Translations under genes and position numbers: made by a program | Source: Streptomyces sp. NRRL S-37 | GTDB taxonomy: Bacteria > Actinomycetota > Actinomycetes > Streptomycetales > Streptomycetaceae | Direction: 5' to 3' | DNA: 64,000 nucleotides | Assembly: GCF_000721605.1 (NCBI RefSeq) | Contig: NZ_JOIZ01000002.1 | Coordinates: forward strand, 1 to 64,000 | The notes under the pieces: model-generated | What the model saw: the letters and a program-made list of their open reading frames with translations, nothing else | Told to the model about the DNA's origin: nothing | Databases searched by the model: none | Shown here: one piece after another, positions 42,790 to 51,945 of the stretch | Numbering within the stretch: the first letter of the stretch is position 1 | Layout of the letters: the number at the start of each line of letters is the position of its first letter

Positions 42790-44825
42790 GAGGCGTACTC
42801 CTCCCGGTCCGGGCCCGGGGTGGTGACCGGCGCGGCCCGGTGGACGGCGACGGCGGCGCGGACGGCGCTCTCCAGGGCGCCCTCGATCCAGGCGTGCTTG
42901 AGGGAGGTGTGCTCCCCGGCGAAGTGCACGGGGCCCTCGGGCCGGGAGACGTCCAGGTGGAAGCTGGTCATCTGGTGGGCGGTGTAGATGGCGGCCTCGC
43001 CGAAGGCGTACGGGTCGCGGGCCCAGCTCTGGGTGGCGCCCCGGCCGGTGAAGAACACCTCGATGCGGCGGCCGTGCAGGGCCTGGAAGTTGCGCAGGGC
43101 GTAGACGTAGCGCTCGGCGTCGGCCATGGAGTCCCAGCGCGCGGCGTCGTCGGACCAGCAGTACGAGGCGAGGACGACGCCGCCGTTGCTGCCCTCGACC
43201 CGGTGCGACGGGTAGTACATGAACCGGTTGGGGTTGTCGGCGGCGGAGCCCCCGCCGAAGCAGTGGGTGGCGGGGCGGACGGCGGGGCCGCGCAGCGGCA
43301 GGGTGCCGTCGATCCGCCGCATCTCCTCGGTGACGCCGTTGCCCTTGACCGCGGCGCCGAGCAGGCCGGCGGCCGGATCGGGGAGGGTGACGCGGGGCGC
43401 GGTGTCCGCCCCGCCGCTGTGCCGGTAGTACGCGTACAGGCCCGGTGCGATGTTCTCCAGCTCACCGCGCCAGTCGTCCTCGGTGAACTCCCACCACCGG
43501 TGGCTGAACTCCAGCAGCACCTTGGTGGCCTGGTCGTAGTGGGTCTCGATGATCGCGCGGCGCTTCTTGTACGACATCGAGGGGACGATCTCCACGAAGC
43601 GCAGCGCGGAGAACGGGACGGTGACGATCGCCAGGTCCGCGGTCCACGTGCGCGGCGGGGCCTGGGGGTCGTCCTCGGCGACGGTCTGCACGGCCACGCC
43701 CCGGCCGTCGGGACCGACGGCGCCGGTGCCCTCGGGGCCGGCGTCGCGGCTGGGGTCGTGGTATTCGAGGCGGACCATGCGGTGGCCGAGCCTCACCTCG
43801 TCGAGCAGGCCCTGGTGCAGGGCGTGCGGCAGGCGCCAGCTGCCGCCGGGGATCTCCCAGTAGCGGACGGCGGGGTTGATGTCGCTGCGGCTCAGGAAGC
43901 TGTGGAAGAAGGAGAGGTGCAGCCGGGAGGACATGTTCTCCAGCGTTCCGACGGCCTCGACCGCCTCGTCGCTGAGCCCGGCGTGGTCGCGCAGGAAACC
44001 GCCCATCGAGCAGCCGTCGAAGTCGCGGATCACCCGGGCCCAGCCCTCGACCCATTCGTCGAACGGTTTGTCGACGCGCTTTCCGTCGACGATGTGGGAG
44101 TAGTAGTCGCGCACGCTCTCCAGCGCGTCGTCGACCATCTTCACCACGGGGGCGCGGACCTCGTCGTCGGTGAGGTGGAACTCCTCGTTGATCCGTTCGG
44201 GACCGGTGGTGTAGTCGGCCCGCCGTACCTGGACCCGGTTGGCGCGGATCCAGGAGTTGCCGCGCTTGTCGGGTTCGCGGAAGTCGGGGCTGTCGTCGCC
44301 GTAGGTCCAGGTCCGGCCGGTGAAGGACGTGTAGGTGACCGGGGGGACGGGGACGTCGGGACCGCTGCCGGTGGAGGGGTCCACGTCCACGTTGTAGAAC
44401 TGGCGGCGGCCGAGTCCGAGTGTGTCGACGAGGGCGAGGACGAGCGGATGGAAGTCGGGCAGCCGCATGGCACCCGCCTCGGCGTACTGGGCGGGGTCCG
44501 CGAAGGGCTGGTGGTGCTCGGTGGCGCGGAAGGTCTTGATGCGTCCGCCGACGCGGCCGGTGTTGGCCTCGAGGATCGTGACGTCGTGGCCGGCGTCCTT
44601 GAGCAGGCGGCCGGCGACGAGGCCGGTGATGCCGGCGCCGACGATCAGGATCTTCTTGCGCGGGTGACGGGTGGTGCCGAGATGGCCCGTGTCGATCAGG
44701 GTGTGGAGGTAGTCGAGCTTGAGGTCCTTGTCGTCCGGGCCGACGAGAAGGAGTTCGCGGGCAAGTCGGAGACAGGTCTGCCAGCGCGCACGGGTGGCGG
44801 AGTTTTCCCGTGGAATGTCGGTCAT
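42786..44825 (-). CDS. L-glutamate oxidase-like flavoprotein amine oxidase
   Basis: A 679-residue FAD enzyme. The FAD loop is [19 protein letters not shown] (61-79) with [11 protein letters not shown] (86-96); the C-terminal FAD motif is [20 protein letters not shown]. It follows Streptomyces L-glutamate oxidase (LGOX) along its length (as recalled, not searched). The LGOX carboxylate-binding Arg124 corresponds to Arg121, and the side-chain-selecting Arg305, His312 and Trp564 correspond to Arg301, His308 and Trp557, all retained. Expected reaction: L-glutamate + O2 + H2O to 2-oxoglutarate, NH3 and H2O2. Unlike LGOX it has no signal peptide and a shorter processed loop, so it should act inside the cell. 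First gene of a three-gene operon. Confidence 0.88.
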   Translation of the reverse strand: MTDIPRENSATRARWQTCLRLARELLLVGPDDKDLKLDYLHTLIDTGHLGTTRHPRKKILIVGAGITGLVAGRLLKDAGHDVTILEANTGRVGGRIKTFRATEHHQPFADPAQYAEAGAMRLPDFHPLVLALVDTLGLGRRQFYNVDVDPSTGSGPDVPVPPVTYTSFTGRTWTYGDDSPDFREPDKRGNSWIRANRVQVRRADYTTGPERINEEFHLTDDEVRAPVVKMVDDALESVRDYYSHIVDGKRVDKPFDEWVEGWARVIRDFDGCSMGGFLRDHAGLSDEAVEAVGTLENMSSRLHLSFFHSFLSRSDINPAVRYWEIPGGSWRLPHALHQGLLDEVRLGHRMVRLEYHDPSRDAGPEGTGAVGPDGRGVAVQTVAEDDPQAPPRTWTADLAIVTVPFSALRFVEIVPSMSYKKRRAIIETHYDQATKVLLEFSHRWWEFTEDDWRGELENIAPGLYAYYRHSGGADTAPRVTLPDPAAGLLGAAVKGNGVTEEMRRIDGTLPLRGPAVRPATHCFGGGSAADNPNRFMYYPSHRVEGSNGGVVLASYCWSDDAARWDSMADAERYVYALRNFQALHGRRIEVFFTGRGATQSWARDPYAFGEAAIYTAHQMTSFHLDVSRPEGPVHFAGEHTSLKHAWIEGALESAVRAAVAVHRAAPVTTPGPDREEYAS

Positions 44826-44849
44826 GACGTGAGATCGTAGAGATGGAGA

Positions 44850-44863
44850 AACGGTTTACCGTT
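44850..44863. promoter_or_regulatory. Dyad AACGGT-TT-ACCGTT upstream of oxidase operon
   Basis: Perfect 6-bp arms around TT, 25-38 bp before the oxidase start codon. The position over the promoter or 5' end suggests an operator. No regulator gene is adjacent, so the binding protein is unknown. Confidence 0.5.
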
Positions 44864-45733
44864 CCCCCCGGAAAACAAAGTCCAAAAAACACCGATCGCA
44901 CCGCTCGACGTAAATTCGACTTGCTTGGATCGTCCTTGCCGGACGACAGGTTCACCAGGGACGGATGGGGAAAAAGAAACGAAGCCGAATCGATAATCCA
45001 TTTACGGAATGCGAAAATCCTGATGTCTCGATGATGACGGTCACGCCGGCCGGCCGGGGCGGAAAGGGAACCGGAACGGCGATTTTCCGCCGAGCCGTCG
45101 CCACCGCGGCCTCACTCGACGCCGTCGGCGCTCCGGTGCCGCGGACGCCGGGGCGGGAGGCGACGGCGACACGGCGCGAAGGGCATCGTCCGCGCCTCGC
45201 AAGCCGATTGACAGCCCGTCACCGACACGGGGCAGGGGCCGGCGTCAGTGCAAGCCCCGCACGCCGTCCGTGGGCACGGCCATGCCCGGACGCGGTTCAC
45301 CGGAAGGGCCGCGCCGTTTCGGAGGCGTCCCGGTCCGGAGTCGTATGAATGCAATGCGCGGCACGCGGGCCCACCCACTCCTCGGCCATTCCGAAGACGA
45401 ACCCCGGGATCACGGACCTGGAGTTTCATGCCGTCGATGCGCGTGCGCGGGATTCGAGAAGGGAAAACACCTCAAGCGACGGTGCGCACCTCATCACCGG
45501 AATCCGCGACAGCGCCCGGTCGGCTCCCGGTGTTTCCACGGAGGACCTGAGAGGAGCCGCATCGGCCCGGTCCGGTTCGCCATGCTCGATCGCAAAGACG
45601 CGGCGGCCTCGCGCCGGTGCGCCGGATCGCGCGGCGGAGCGGCGTGGGCGATCGTCCGTCAGTACGTCGAGCAGCGGAAGCGTCCGTGCTCCGGTGCGCA
45701 CCGGAGGGGCCTCGGGACGCGTTCGTCCCCGGC

Positions 45734-45930
45734 GGGGACGCCGGGGCTCTCCCCGGGAGTCCCGGCAGCGTCCGGAACCACCTCCCACGTCCCCCATGGG
45801 AACGCCCGGGTTCTCCCCGAGAGCTCCGACAGGCGGCCGGAAGCACCGCCCGTGCTTCCGACGGGGACACCGGGGCCCTCCCCAAGAACCCCGACAGGCA
45901 CCCGGTACCACCGCCCGCGCCCCCGGACCC
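45734..45930. repeat. Three imperfect ~65-bp direct repeats
   Basis: Units begin near 45734, 45798 and 45863, each with GGGRACRCC(G/C)GGG, a CTCCCC block, a CCGRCAG block and an ACCACC/GCACCGCCC block. The third ends 23 bp before the sigma-factor start codon. The repeats are open in both directions but differ by indels that break frame, so a coding role is unlikely. Confidence 0.65.
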
Positions 45931-45952
45931 CGGCCGGGCTAGGATCCGGAGC

Positions 45953-46897
45953 ATGGCCCTGACCGTGGAGGACGTGGACCGGTTCGAGGCGTCCAGGCCC
46001 CGTCTGGAGGCCATCGGCTACCGCCTGCTCGGTTCCGCGAGCGAGGCCGAGGACGCCGTGCAGGAGACGTTCCTGCGCTGGCAGGCCGCCGACACCGGCC
46101 GCATCGACGTCCCCGAGGCCTGGCTGACGAAGGTGCTCACCAACCTGTGCCTCAACCAGCTCACCTCGGCCCGCGCCCGGCGCGAGACCTACGTGGGCCA
46201 GTGGCTCCCCGAACCGCTGCTCGCCGGCGACCGGATGCTCGGCCCCGCCGACACCGCCGAACAGCGCGAGTCGGTCTCGTACGCCGTCCTCACCCTGCTG
46301 GAACGTCTCTCCCCCAACGAGCGGGCGGTGTACGTGCTGCGGGAGGCCTTCGACTACCCGCACCGGGAGATCGCCGGGATCCTCGACCTCACCGAGGCCG
46401 CCAGCCAGCAGATCTTCCACCGGGCCAGGAAGCACGTCGCGGACGGCAAGGCCCGTACCGAGATCGACGAGGCCGCCGCCCGGCGGGTCGTCGACGAGTT
46501 CCTCGCCGCCGCCACCAGCGGCCGGACCGAGCCGCTCGTCCGGCTGCTCACCCAGGACGCCGTCGCGGTCGGCGACGGCGGCGGGAAGGTCCCGGCCCGC
46601 GCCAAGGCGTTCGAGGGCGCGCTCGCGGTCGCCACGTTCATGCGGGGCCTGTTCAAGCCGGGCAAGGCCAAGCGCGACATCGTGGGCGGCTCGCCCGGCG
46701 TGTACGCCACGACCGCCAACGGCGACCCCGCCCTGGTGGCGGTCCTCGACGGACGGATCGTCGGCATTATGTGCTTCGCGGTCACCCCCGAGGGCATCAC
46801 CGCGATCCGCAACCAGGTCAACCCCGACAAGCTGGAACGCGCGACCCGGCTCTGGGCGACCACCGACCACGGAGAACCCCTGCTCACCGCCTTCTGA
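45953..46897 (+). CDS. ECF41-family RNA polymerase sigma factor
   Basis: A 314-residue extracytoplasmic-function sigma factor. Regions 2 (LGSASEAEDAVQETFLRW) and 4 (PHREIAGILDLTEAASQQIF) lie in the first 170 residues. The extra SnoaL-like C-terminal domain and the motifs WLPEP, DGGGK and NPDKL are the hallmarks of ECF41, where the C-terminal extension replaces a separate anti-sigma factor and modulates activity. The start ATG at 45953 follows the weak site AGGATCCGGAGC. The next gene is an FAD-linked oxidoreductase, one of the partner types ECF41 factors usually control. Confidence 0.92.
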   Translation: MALTVEDVDRFEASRPRLEAIGYRLLGSASEAEDAVQETFLRWQAADTGRIDVPEAWLTKVLTNLCLNQLTSARARRETYVGQWLPEPLLAGDRMLGPADTAEQRESVSYAVLTLLERLSPNERAVYVLREAFDYPHREIAGILDLTEAASQQIFHRARKHVADGKARTEIDEAAARRVVDEFLAAATSGRTEPLVRLLTQDAVAVGDGGGKVPARAKAFEGALAVATFMRGLFKPGKAKRDIVGGSPGVYATTANGDPALVAVLDGRIVGIMCFAVTPEGITAIRNQVNPDKLERATRLWATTDHGEPLLTAF

Positions 46898-46905
46898 GCA
46901 TCACG

Positions 46906-46970
46906 TGACACACGTCACGATCCGCTCCTGTCAGGAAACGGCGGGCCGCCCGGTTCAAGGGGCGACCCGC
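46906..46970. promoter_or_regulatory. Intergenic palindrome and hairpin after sigma gene
   Basis: CGTGAC-ACA-CGTCACG-type dyad at about 46904-46919, then a hairpin GCGGGCCGCCC / GGGCGACCCGC at about 46941-46970. The hairpin could end sigma transcription; the region must also hold the promoter of the oxidoreductase gene. I could not place an exact ECF41 consensus (TGTCACA-N16-CGTC) here. Confidence 0.35.
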
Positions 46971-46997
46971 CGAAGAGCCGACGACAGGAGCAGGGAA

Positions 46998-48197
46998 ATG
47001 CAGCACCGCATCATCGTCCTCGGAGCCGGATACGCCGGAGCCGTCGCCGCCGGACGCCTGGCCAAGCGGCTGCGCCCGGAAGACGTCGCCATCACCCTCG
47101 TCAACGCCGAGCCCGACTTCGTCGAACGCGTCCGCATGCACCAGCTCGCCGTGGGCCAGGAGCTCAGGCCCCGCCCCCTCGCCGAGATGTTCGCGGGCAC
47201 CGCCGTGGAACCGGTGATCGCGAAGGTGACGGGCGTGGACGCCGACCGCAGGACGGTCACCGTCACCGACGGCACCGGGGGAACCCGGCGGCTGACGTAC
47301 GACACCCTCGTGTACGCCCTCGGCAGCGGCTGGGACCCCCACGGCGTCCCCGGTGCCGCCGAACACGCCCACGAGATCGCGAGCCGCCCCGGGGCCCTCC
47401 GGCTGCGCGAGCGCCTGGCCGGCCTGGAGGCGGGGCGGTCCGTGGTCGTGGTCGGCGGCGGACTCACCGGCCTGGAGGCCGCGACCGAGATCGCCGAGTC
47501 CCGCCCGGACCTCGACGTCTCCCTCGCCGTCCGCGGCGCACTCGGCGACTGGCTCTCCGCCAAGGGCCGCCGGCACCTGCGCAAGGTCGTCGACGGGCTC
47601 GGCGTCACGGTGCGCGAACAGACCTCCGTCACCGCCGTCGGAGCCGACCACGTCACCACCGCCGACGGCCGCACCCTCCCGGCCGCGGTCACCCTGTGGA
47701 CCACCGGCTTCGCCGTCCACCCGCTCGCCGGGGCCACCACCCTGGAGACCACCGGCACCGGCCGGATCGTCGTCGACGCCACCATGCGCTCCGTCTCGCA
47801 CCCGGAGGTGTACGCCGTCGGCGACGCGGCGCTGGTGCAGGGGCCCGGCGACAAGCCGCTGCGGATGTCGTGCGCCTCGGGCGTCCCCACCGCCTGGCAG
47901 GCCGCCGACGCCATCGCGGCCCGCCTGACCGGCGGCAAGCTCCCGAACACCCCGCTGCGCTACTTCAACCAGTGCGTCTCGCTGGGCCGCAAGGAGGGCC
48001 TGATCCAGTACGTCACCGCCGACGACCGCTCGGTCGACGCGGCCCTGACCGGACGCCTCGCCGCCCTCTACAAGGAACTGGTCTGCAAGGGCGCGGCCTG
48101 GGGCGTGGCCAACCCGACCCTCGGCATCCCGGTCCGCCGCCGCACCCTGGTCCAGGAGCCGGCCGCCCCGGCCACCCCGCTCAGGCCGGCGGCCTGA
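46998..48197 (+). CDS. FAD/NAD(P)-dependent oxidoreductase (NDH-2-like)
   Basis: A 399-residue two-dinucleotide-binding flavoprotein. The FAD loop is VLGAGYAGAVAAGRL (residues 6-20), the NAD(P) loop VVVGGGLTGLEAATEI, and the second FAD motif EVYAVGDAAL. The overall pattern is that of type II NADH dehydrogenase/carotenoid-reductase-like proteins, without a clear membrane anchor. It lies 100 bp after the ECF41 sigma gene and is its probable target; such partners are thought to handle a toxic or oxidised small molecule. A ribosome-binding site AGGAGCAGGG precedes the ATG. Confidence 0.9.
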   Translation: MQHRIIVLGAGYAGAVAAGRLAKRLRPEDVAITLVNAEPDFVERVRMHQLAVGQELRPRPLAEMFAGTAVEPVIAKVTGVDADRRTVTVTDGTGGTRRLTYDTLVYALGSGWDPHGVPGAAEHAHEIASRPGALRLRERLAGLEAGRSVVVVGGGLTGLEAATEIAESRPDLDVSLAVRGALGDWLSAKGRRHLRKVVDGLGVTVREQTSVTAVGADHVTTADGRTLPAAVTLWTTGFAVHPLAGATTLETTGTGRIVVDATMRSVSHPEVYAVGDAALVQGPGDKPLRMSCASGVPTAWQAADAIAARLTGGKLPNTPLRYFNQCVSLGRKEGLIQYVTADDRSVDAALTGRLAALYKELVCKGAAWGVANPTLGIPVRRRTLVQEPAAPATPLRPAA

Positions 48198-48376
48198 ACA
48201 CGGCGGGGATACGTGCGGGAGCGTCCGGTGGGGTGGCATGGGCACAGCACCGGACGCACCGCGTACCCGCTCCTGCCCGATCGGGGCGGGCGCCGCGCTC
48301 CCCCGGCCGCGCGGTGCGAGGTCGCGGTGCGCGGGGAGGCGTGCTGTCCTGGAGACAGCGGCAGGAGTACACACCG

Positions 48377-49213
48377 ATGCGCCACAGCCGGACCGCTCCC
48401 CTCGATCCCGCCCGGCCGGCCGCGCCGACCGGGGCGGGTGGGGGTCTGCTGCCGGTCCGGGAGCTCGCGGCCGCCTGGTTCCTGGTCGTCCTGATCGCGG
48501 TGCCCGCCTGGGTTCTCACCGTCGGGCAGGCCCGGGACATGGGTGTCGGGCCCGGCACGATGGGGATGACGCTGCCGCTGTTCCTGCTGCTCTGGGTGAC
48601 GATGACGGCGGCCATGATGCTGCCGTCCATGGCACCGGTGGCCCTCACCTGGGTGCGGGGGATCGGCCGGCGCTCCTCCGGCCGGGTGCGGGCCGCGCGC
48701 ACCGCCGGGTTCGTGGGCGGGTACCTGCTGGTGTGGGCCGCCTTCGGGCTCCTCGCCTACGCGGCCCTGGCCCTCACCGGCGACCTGGTGGACGGCCGTC
48801 CGACGGCGGGACACCGGCTCGGCGCGGTGGCCTTCCTGCTCGCGGGCCTGTACCAGCTCGGCCCCCTCAAGAACGTCTGTCTGCGGCACTGCCGCGACCC
48901 CATGAGCCAGCTCGTGCGGTACGCCGCGTTCCGCCGGCCGGCCCGCGACCTGCGGGTGGGCGTCCACCACGGCGCCTACTGCGTCGGCTGCTGTGCCGGA
49001 CTGATGGCCGTCCTGATCCCGCTCGGCATGATGAACGTGGCGGCGATGGCGGGACTGGCCGTGGTGATCTTCGTGGAGAAGCTGTGGTCCCGCGGTCCGC
49101 TGCTCGCCCGGGGCGTGGGCGTGGCGTTCCTCGTCCTGGCCGTCCTCGCCCTGTCCCAGGACTGGCTGCTGCCCGGCCTGACGGGAACGACGCCCCCGAT
49201 GCCCGGCATGTGA
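48377..49213 (+). CDS. DUF2182 integral membrane protein
   Basis: A 278-residue protein with about seven membrane segments. Characteristic features are the Met-rich helix TMTAAMMLPSMAPVALT and the His/Cys region LKNVCLRHCRDPM and GVHHGAYCVGCCAGLMAVLI. DUF2182 proteins are described as predicted metal-binding membrane proteins and nearly always pair with DUF1326 genes, as here (convergent neighbour). The chemistry is not known; Met, His and Cys in the membrane suggest copper or another soft metal. Confidence 0.9.
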   Translation: MRHSRTAPLDPARPAAPTGAGGGLLPVRELAAAWFLVVLIAVPAWVLTVGQARDMGVGPGTMGMTLPLFLLLWVTMTAAMMLPSMAPVALTWVRGIGRRSSGRVRAARTAGFVGGYLLVWAAFGLLAYAALALTGDLVDGRPTAGHRLGAVAFLLAGLYQLGPLKNVCLRHCRDPMSQLVRYAAFRRPARDLRVGVHHGAYCVGCCAGLMAVLIPLGMMNVAAMAGLAVVIFVEKLWSRGPLLARGVGVAFLVLAVLALSQDWLLPGLTGTTPPMPGM

Positions 49214-49232
49214 GCGAGCCGGCCCCGGTCCG

Positions 49233-49889
49233 TCACTCCGGTCCGCTCCAGTCGAACCGGAAGTGCTTGCTCGACTTCCCCGAGCGTTCCCAGGAGAAGC
49301 CGAAGGCGTCGGCGCGGTCGGTGGTGGCCCGGCCCCAGGTGGCCACCTGGCCCGGTCCGACCTCGGCGCCGGGCGCGTTGTGCACCTGGACCCGTGCGCC
49401 GTCCGGCGTCGTCGGGCCGGTGAGCGCCTCGGCCTCGGCCGTGACCCGGCCGGGAATCTCCGCCCGCCACGTCGCCAGGTCCTCGTCGATCTCCACGTGG
49501 ACGGGAGCGACGTCCATGCCGCGCATCTCGGGGTGGAACATCTCCCCGAACTGCGCGGGCCATCCGCCCGCCTCACCGCCGAAGACGGCCCCGAGCGCGG
49601 CGCGCTGCCGCTCGTCGGCCCGTTCGTCGAGGAAGACCGCGGCGTACGGGTCGGTGTGCGTGCCGGCCCAGGGGTTTCCGGTGAAGGAGCCGAGCATCAG
49701 GACGTTGAGACCGTCGAGCCGCACGTCGCCGAAGTTGCCTTCCCGGATGCGCCAGACCAGCACGCCCTCGCAGTCGCCGTAGGTCGGGGGCTGGGCGAAC
49801 GTACAGGGACACGGTATGGCGCACTTGCACACGTCGAACCAGTCGCCGGCCAGGTGCCAGCGCGTACCGGTGGTGACCTGCTCCGTCAT
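49233..49889 (-). CDS. DUF1326 protein
   Basis: A 218-residue soluble protein. The N-terminal motif GDWFDVCKCAIPCPCTFAQP has four Cys in CxC-x4-CxC spacing, suited to binding a metal. The rest is a beta-rich DUF1326 domain. The stop lies 19 bp from the convergent DUF2182 gene, its regular partner. The start ATG at 49889 follows a strong site GGAGGGAAG. Role unknown; metal handling is an inference from the motif and the partner. Confidence 0.9.
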   Translation of the reverse strand: MTEQVTTGTRWHLAGDWFDVCKCAIPCPCTFAQPPTYGDCEGVLVWRIREGNFGDVRLDGLNVLMLGSFTGNPWAGTHTDPYAAVFLDERADERQRAALGAVFGGEAGGWPAQFGEMFHPEMRGMDVAPVHVEIDEDLATWRAEIPGRVTAEAEALTGPTTPDGARVQVHNAPGAEVGPGQVATWGRATTDRADAFGFSWERSGKSSKHFRFDWSGPE

Positions 49890-50117
49890 CTCGCTTCCCT
49901 CCTGCCGGGCCCCGGGGGCCCACTCGGAGCGGCGAGACCGCGCGTGTCCCGAGCCCGCGCCCGGGACGACGAGGCGGTCTCCTCTCCAGCTTGCGCCTCG
50001 CCGCCCGACGGGGGAACCCCCGCCTCGCCGGACGGCGTCGCGGCCGGTGAGGCCCTCCGCTTCGGAGCACCGGGCTCGCGCGAGGTCCTTCTGGCGGCGA
50101 GGCGGCGGTACGACGAC

Positions 50118-50151
50118 GAGCCCCCTGCCGGCGCGTGCCGGCAGGGGGCTC
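50118..50151 (-). terminator. Terminator of DEAD-box helicase gene
   Basis: Perfect 15-bp stem GAGCCCCCTGCCGGC / GCCGGCAGGGGGCTC with loop GCGT, 22 bp past the helicase stop. Confidence 0.8.
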
Positions 50152-50172
50152 GGGCTCAGGGTCCCGGCGGTG

Positions 50173-51714
50173 CTAGGCGGCCGGGCCGGATCCGGGGCGT
50201 CGCTGGGTCCTGCGGCGGCCCTCCTCACCGGCGGGACGGCCCTGGCCTGCGGGACGGCCCTGGCCTGCGCGGCCCCGGCGGCCCCGGCGGCTGCGGGAGG
50301 GGGAGGAGGTGGCGCGGGGGCTCTCCGCGGGCGGCGCGGCGATGACGACCGGGATGCCGGAGGGGGCCTGGGCGCCCGTGATGCGGCTCAGCTCCTCCTC
50401 GCCCGAACGCACCTGGGTGATCAGGGGGGTGATGCCCGCCAGGGACATCAGCCGGCTCATCTCGCGGCGCTGGCCGGGCGTCACCAGGGTGACGACGCTG
50501 CCGGACTCCCCGGCGCGGGCCGTACGGCCGCCGCGGTGCAGGTAGTCCTTGTGGTCGGTCGGCGGGTCCACGTTGACGACCAGGTCGAGGTTGTCGACGT
50601 GGATGCCGCGCGCGGCGACGTTGGTCGCCACCAGCACCGTCACGTCGCCGCTCTTGAACTGGGCCAGGGTCCGCGTGCGCTGCGGCTGGGACTTGCCGCC
50701 GTGCAGGGCCGCGGCGCGGACACCGCTGTTCAGGAGGTGCTTGGTCAGCCGGTTCACCGCGTGCTTGGTGTCGAGGAACATGATCACCCGGCCGTCGCGC
50801 GCCGCGATCTCGGTGGTCGTCCGGTGCTTGTCCTCGTCGTGCACGTGGAGTATGTGGTGCTCCATCGTGGTGACGGCGCCCGCCGACGGGTCGACGGAGT
50901 GGACCACCGGGTCCGTCAGGTAGCGGCGGACCAGGCGGTCGACGTTGCGGTCCAGGGTGGCCGAGAAGAGCATCCGCTGCCCGTCGGGGCGCACCTGGTC
51001 GAGCAGGGCGGTGACCTGGGGCATGAAGCCCATGTCGGTCATCTGGTCGGCCTCGTCGAGGACCGTGACGCCGACGTCGTCCAGCACGCAGTCGCCCCGG
51101 TCGATCAGGTCCTTGAGCCGTCCGGGCGTCGCGACGACCACCTCGGCCCCGGCGCGCAGCGCACCGGCCTGCCGGCCGATGGACATCCCGCCGACGACGC
51201 TGACCGGCCGCAGGCCCACGGCGCGGGCGTACGGGGTGAGCGCGTCGGTGACCTGCTGGGCGAGCTCGCGGGTGGGGACGAGGACGAGGGCGAGCGGCCG
51301 TCGCGGCTCGGCCCGCCGTCCCGCCGTGCGGGCCAGTACGGCGAGGCCGAAGGCGAGGGTCTTGCCCGAGCCGGTACGGCCCCGGCCGAGTACGTCACGG
51401 CCGGCCAGGGAGTTCGGCAGGGTCGCCGCCTGGATCGGGAACGGCACGGTCACGCCCTCGCGGCCGAGCGTGTCCAGCAGCCGCGCGGGCATGTCGAGCT
51501 CGGCGAACGACTCGACGGCGGGCAGCGCGGGTGTGATCGTCTCCGGCGGCGTGAACTCGCCCTGTACGGGCCGTGCGGCCGGCCGGTTTCCGGAACCCCT
51601 GGAGCGGCGCGGGCCCCCGGAGCGAGGGGAGCCCGAGCGGGGGGCACCCGAGCGGGGCGCGCCGGAGCCTCCCCCGGAGCGGTCATGGGTGCGGGACGTG
51701 CGGGCACGCTTCAT
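50173..51714 (-). CDS. DEAD-box ATP-dependent RNA helicase
   Basis: A 513-residue helicase with all core motifs: Q motif (FPIQAATLP), I (GRTGSGKT), Ia (PTRELA), II (DEAD in VLDEADQM), III (SAT), V (ARGIH) and VI (HRGGRTAR). The N terminus has a Gly/Ser/Arg-rich stretch with APRSG-type repeats and the C terminus a long basic tail (SRRGRRGRAGQGRPAGQGRP), both RNA-binding in style. It likely unwinds structured RNA, for example in cold or in ribosome assembly; a cold-shock gene lies directly upstream, though a terminator separates them. Confidence 0.95.
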   Translation of the reverse strand: MKRARTSRTHDRSGGGSGAPRSGAPRSGSPRSGGPRRSRGSGNRPAARPVQGEFTPPETITPALPAVESFAELDMPARLLDTLGREGVTVPFPIQAATLPNSLAGRDVLGRGRTGSGKTLAFGLAVLARTAGRRAEPRRPLALVLVPTRELAQQVTDALTPYARAVGLRPVSVVGGMSIGRQAGALRAGAEVVVATPGRLKDLIDRGDCVLDDVGVTVLDEADQMTDMGFMPQVTALLDQVRPDGQRMLFSATLDRNVDRLVRRYLTDPVVHSVDPSAGAVTTMEHHILHVHDEDKHRTTTEIAARDGRVIMFLDTKHAVNRLTKHLLNSGVRAAALHGGKSQPQRTRTLAQFKSGDVTVLVATNVAARGIHVDNLDLVVNVDPPTDHKDYLHRGGRTARAGESGSVVTLVTPGQRREMSRLMSLAGITPLITQVRSGEEELSRITGAQAPSGIPVVIAAPPAESPRATSSPSRSRRGRRGRAGQGRPAGQGRPAGEEGRRRTQRRPGSGPAA

Positions 51715-51884
51715 GCGGAACCTTCCTTGATGAGGCGCGTACCAAGGAATTCCCGCAGCACAGGAGCGGCGCAGAGAATCTCGAGACGAGCCGGAGTCGA
51801 TGGGGGCCGAGCCGGGCCGACGGAGAATACGTCACCGACCGGTGACGTGGTGGGACCACCCCGTCACCGGTCGGAAACGCAGCG

Positions 51885-51921
51885 AACCGGGGCCCGCACC
51901 CCAGAGGTGCGGGCCCCGGTT
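51885..51921 (-). terminator. Terminator of cold-shock gene
   Basis: Perfect 16-bp stem AACCGGGGCCCGCACC / GGTGCGGGCCCCGGTT with loop CCAGA, 25 bp past the csp stop. It insulates the helicase gene from csp. Confidence 0.85.
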
Positions 51922-51945
51922 GCGAAGTACGCGTCGGCGCCGATA

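Larger units (their letters stand above)
44826..45952. other. Long gene-free region, partly AT-rich
   Basis: 1,127 bp between the oxidase operon and the sigma-factor gene. The first ~200 bp (44830-45040) are markedly richer in A and T than their surroundings and carry the dyad at 44850-44863. The middle holds weak frames on both strands with no family signal. The last ~200 bp are a threefold imperfect direct repeat (45734-45930). Confidence 0.7.

Noticed and set aside
40382..44825. Oxidase-decarboxylase operon considered as an indole-3-acetic acid (tryptophan) pathway
   Set aside because: The oxidase resembles L-glutamate oxidase and keeps its glutamate-recognising residues, not those of tryptophan oxidases, so an acidic substrate is the better first hypothesis.
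44965..45348. 127-codon frame starting MGKKKRSRIDNPFTECENPD
   Set aside because: The first part lies in the AT-rich block with codon use unlike the host, the rest is Arg/Ala-rich, there is no good ribosome-binding site and no family resemblance. A small peptide gene cannot be excluded but is not supported.
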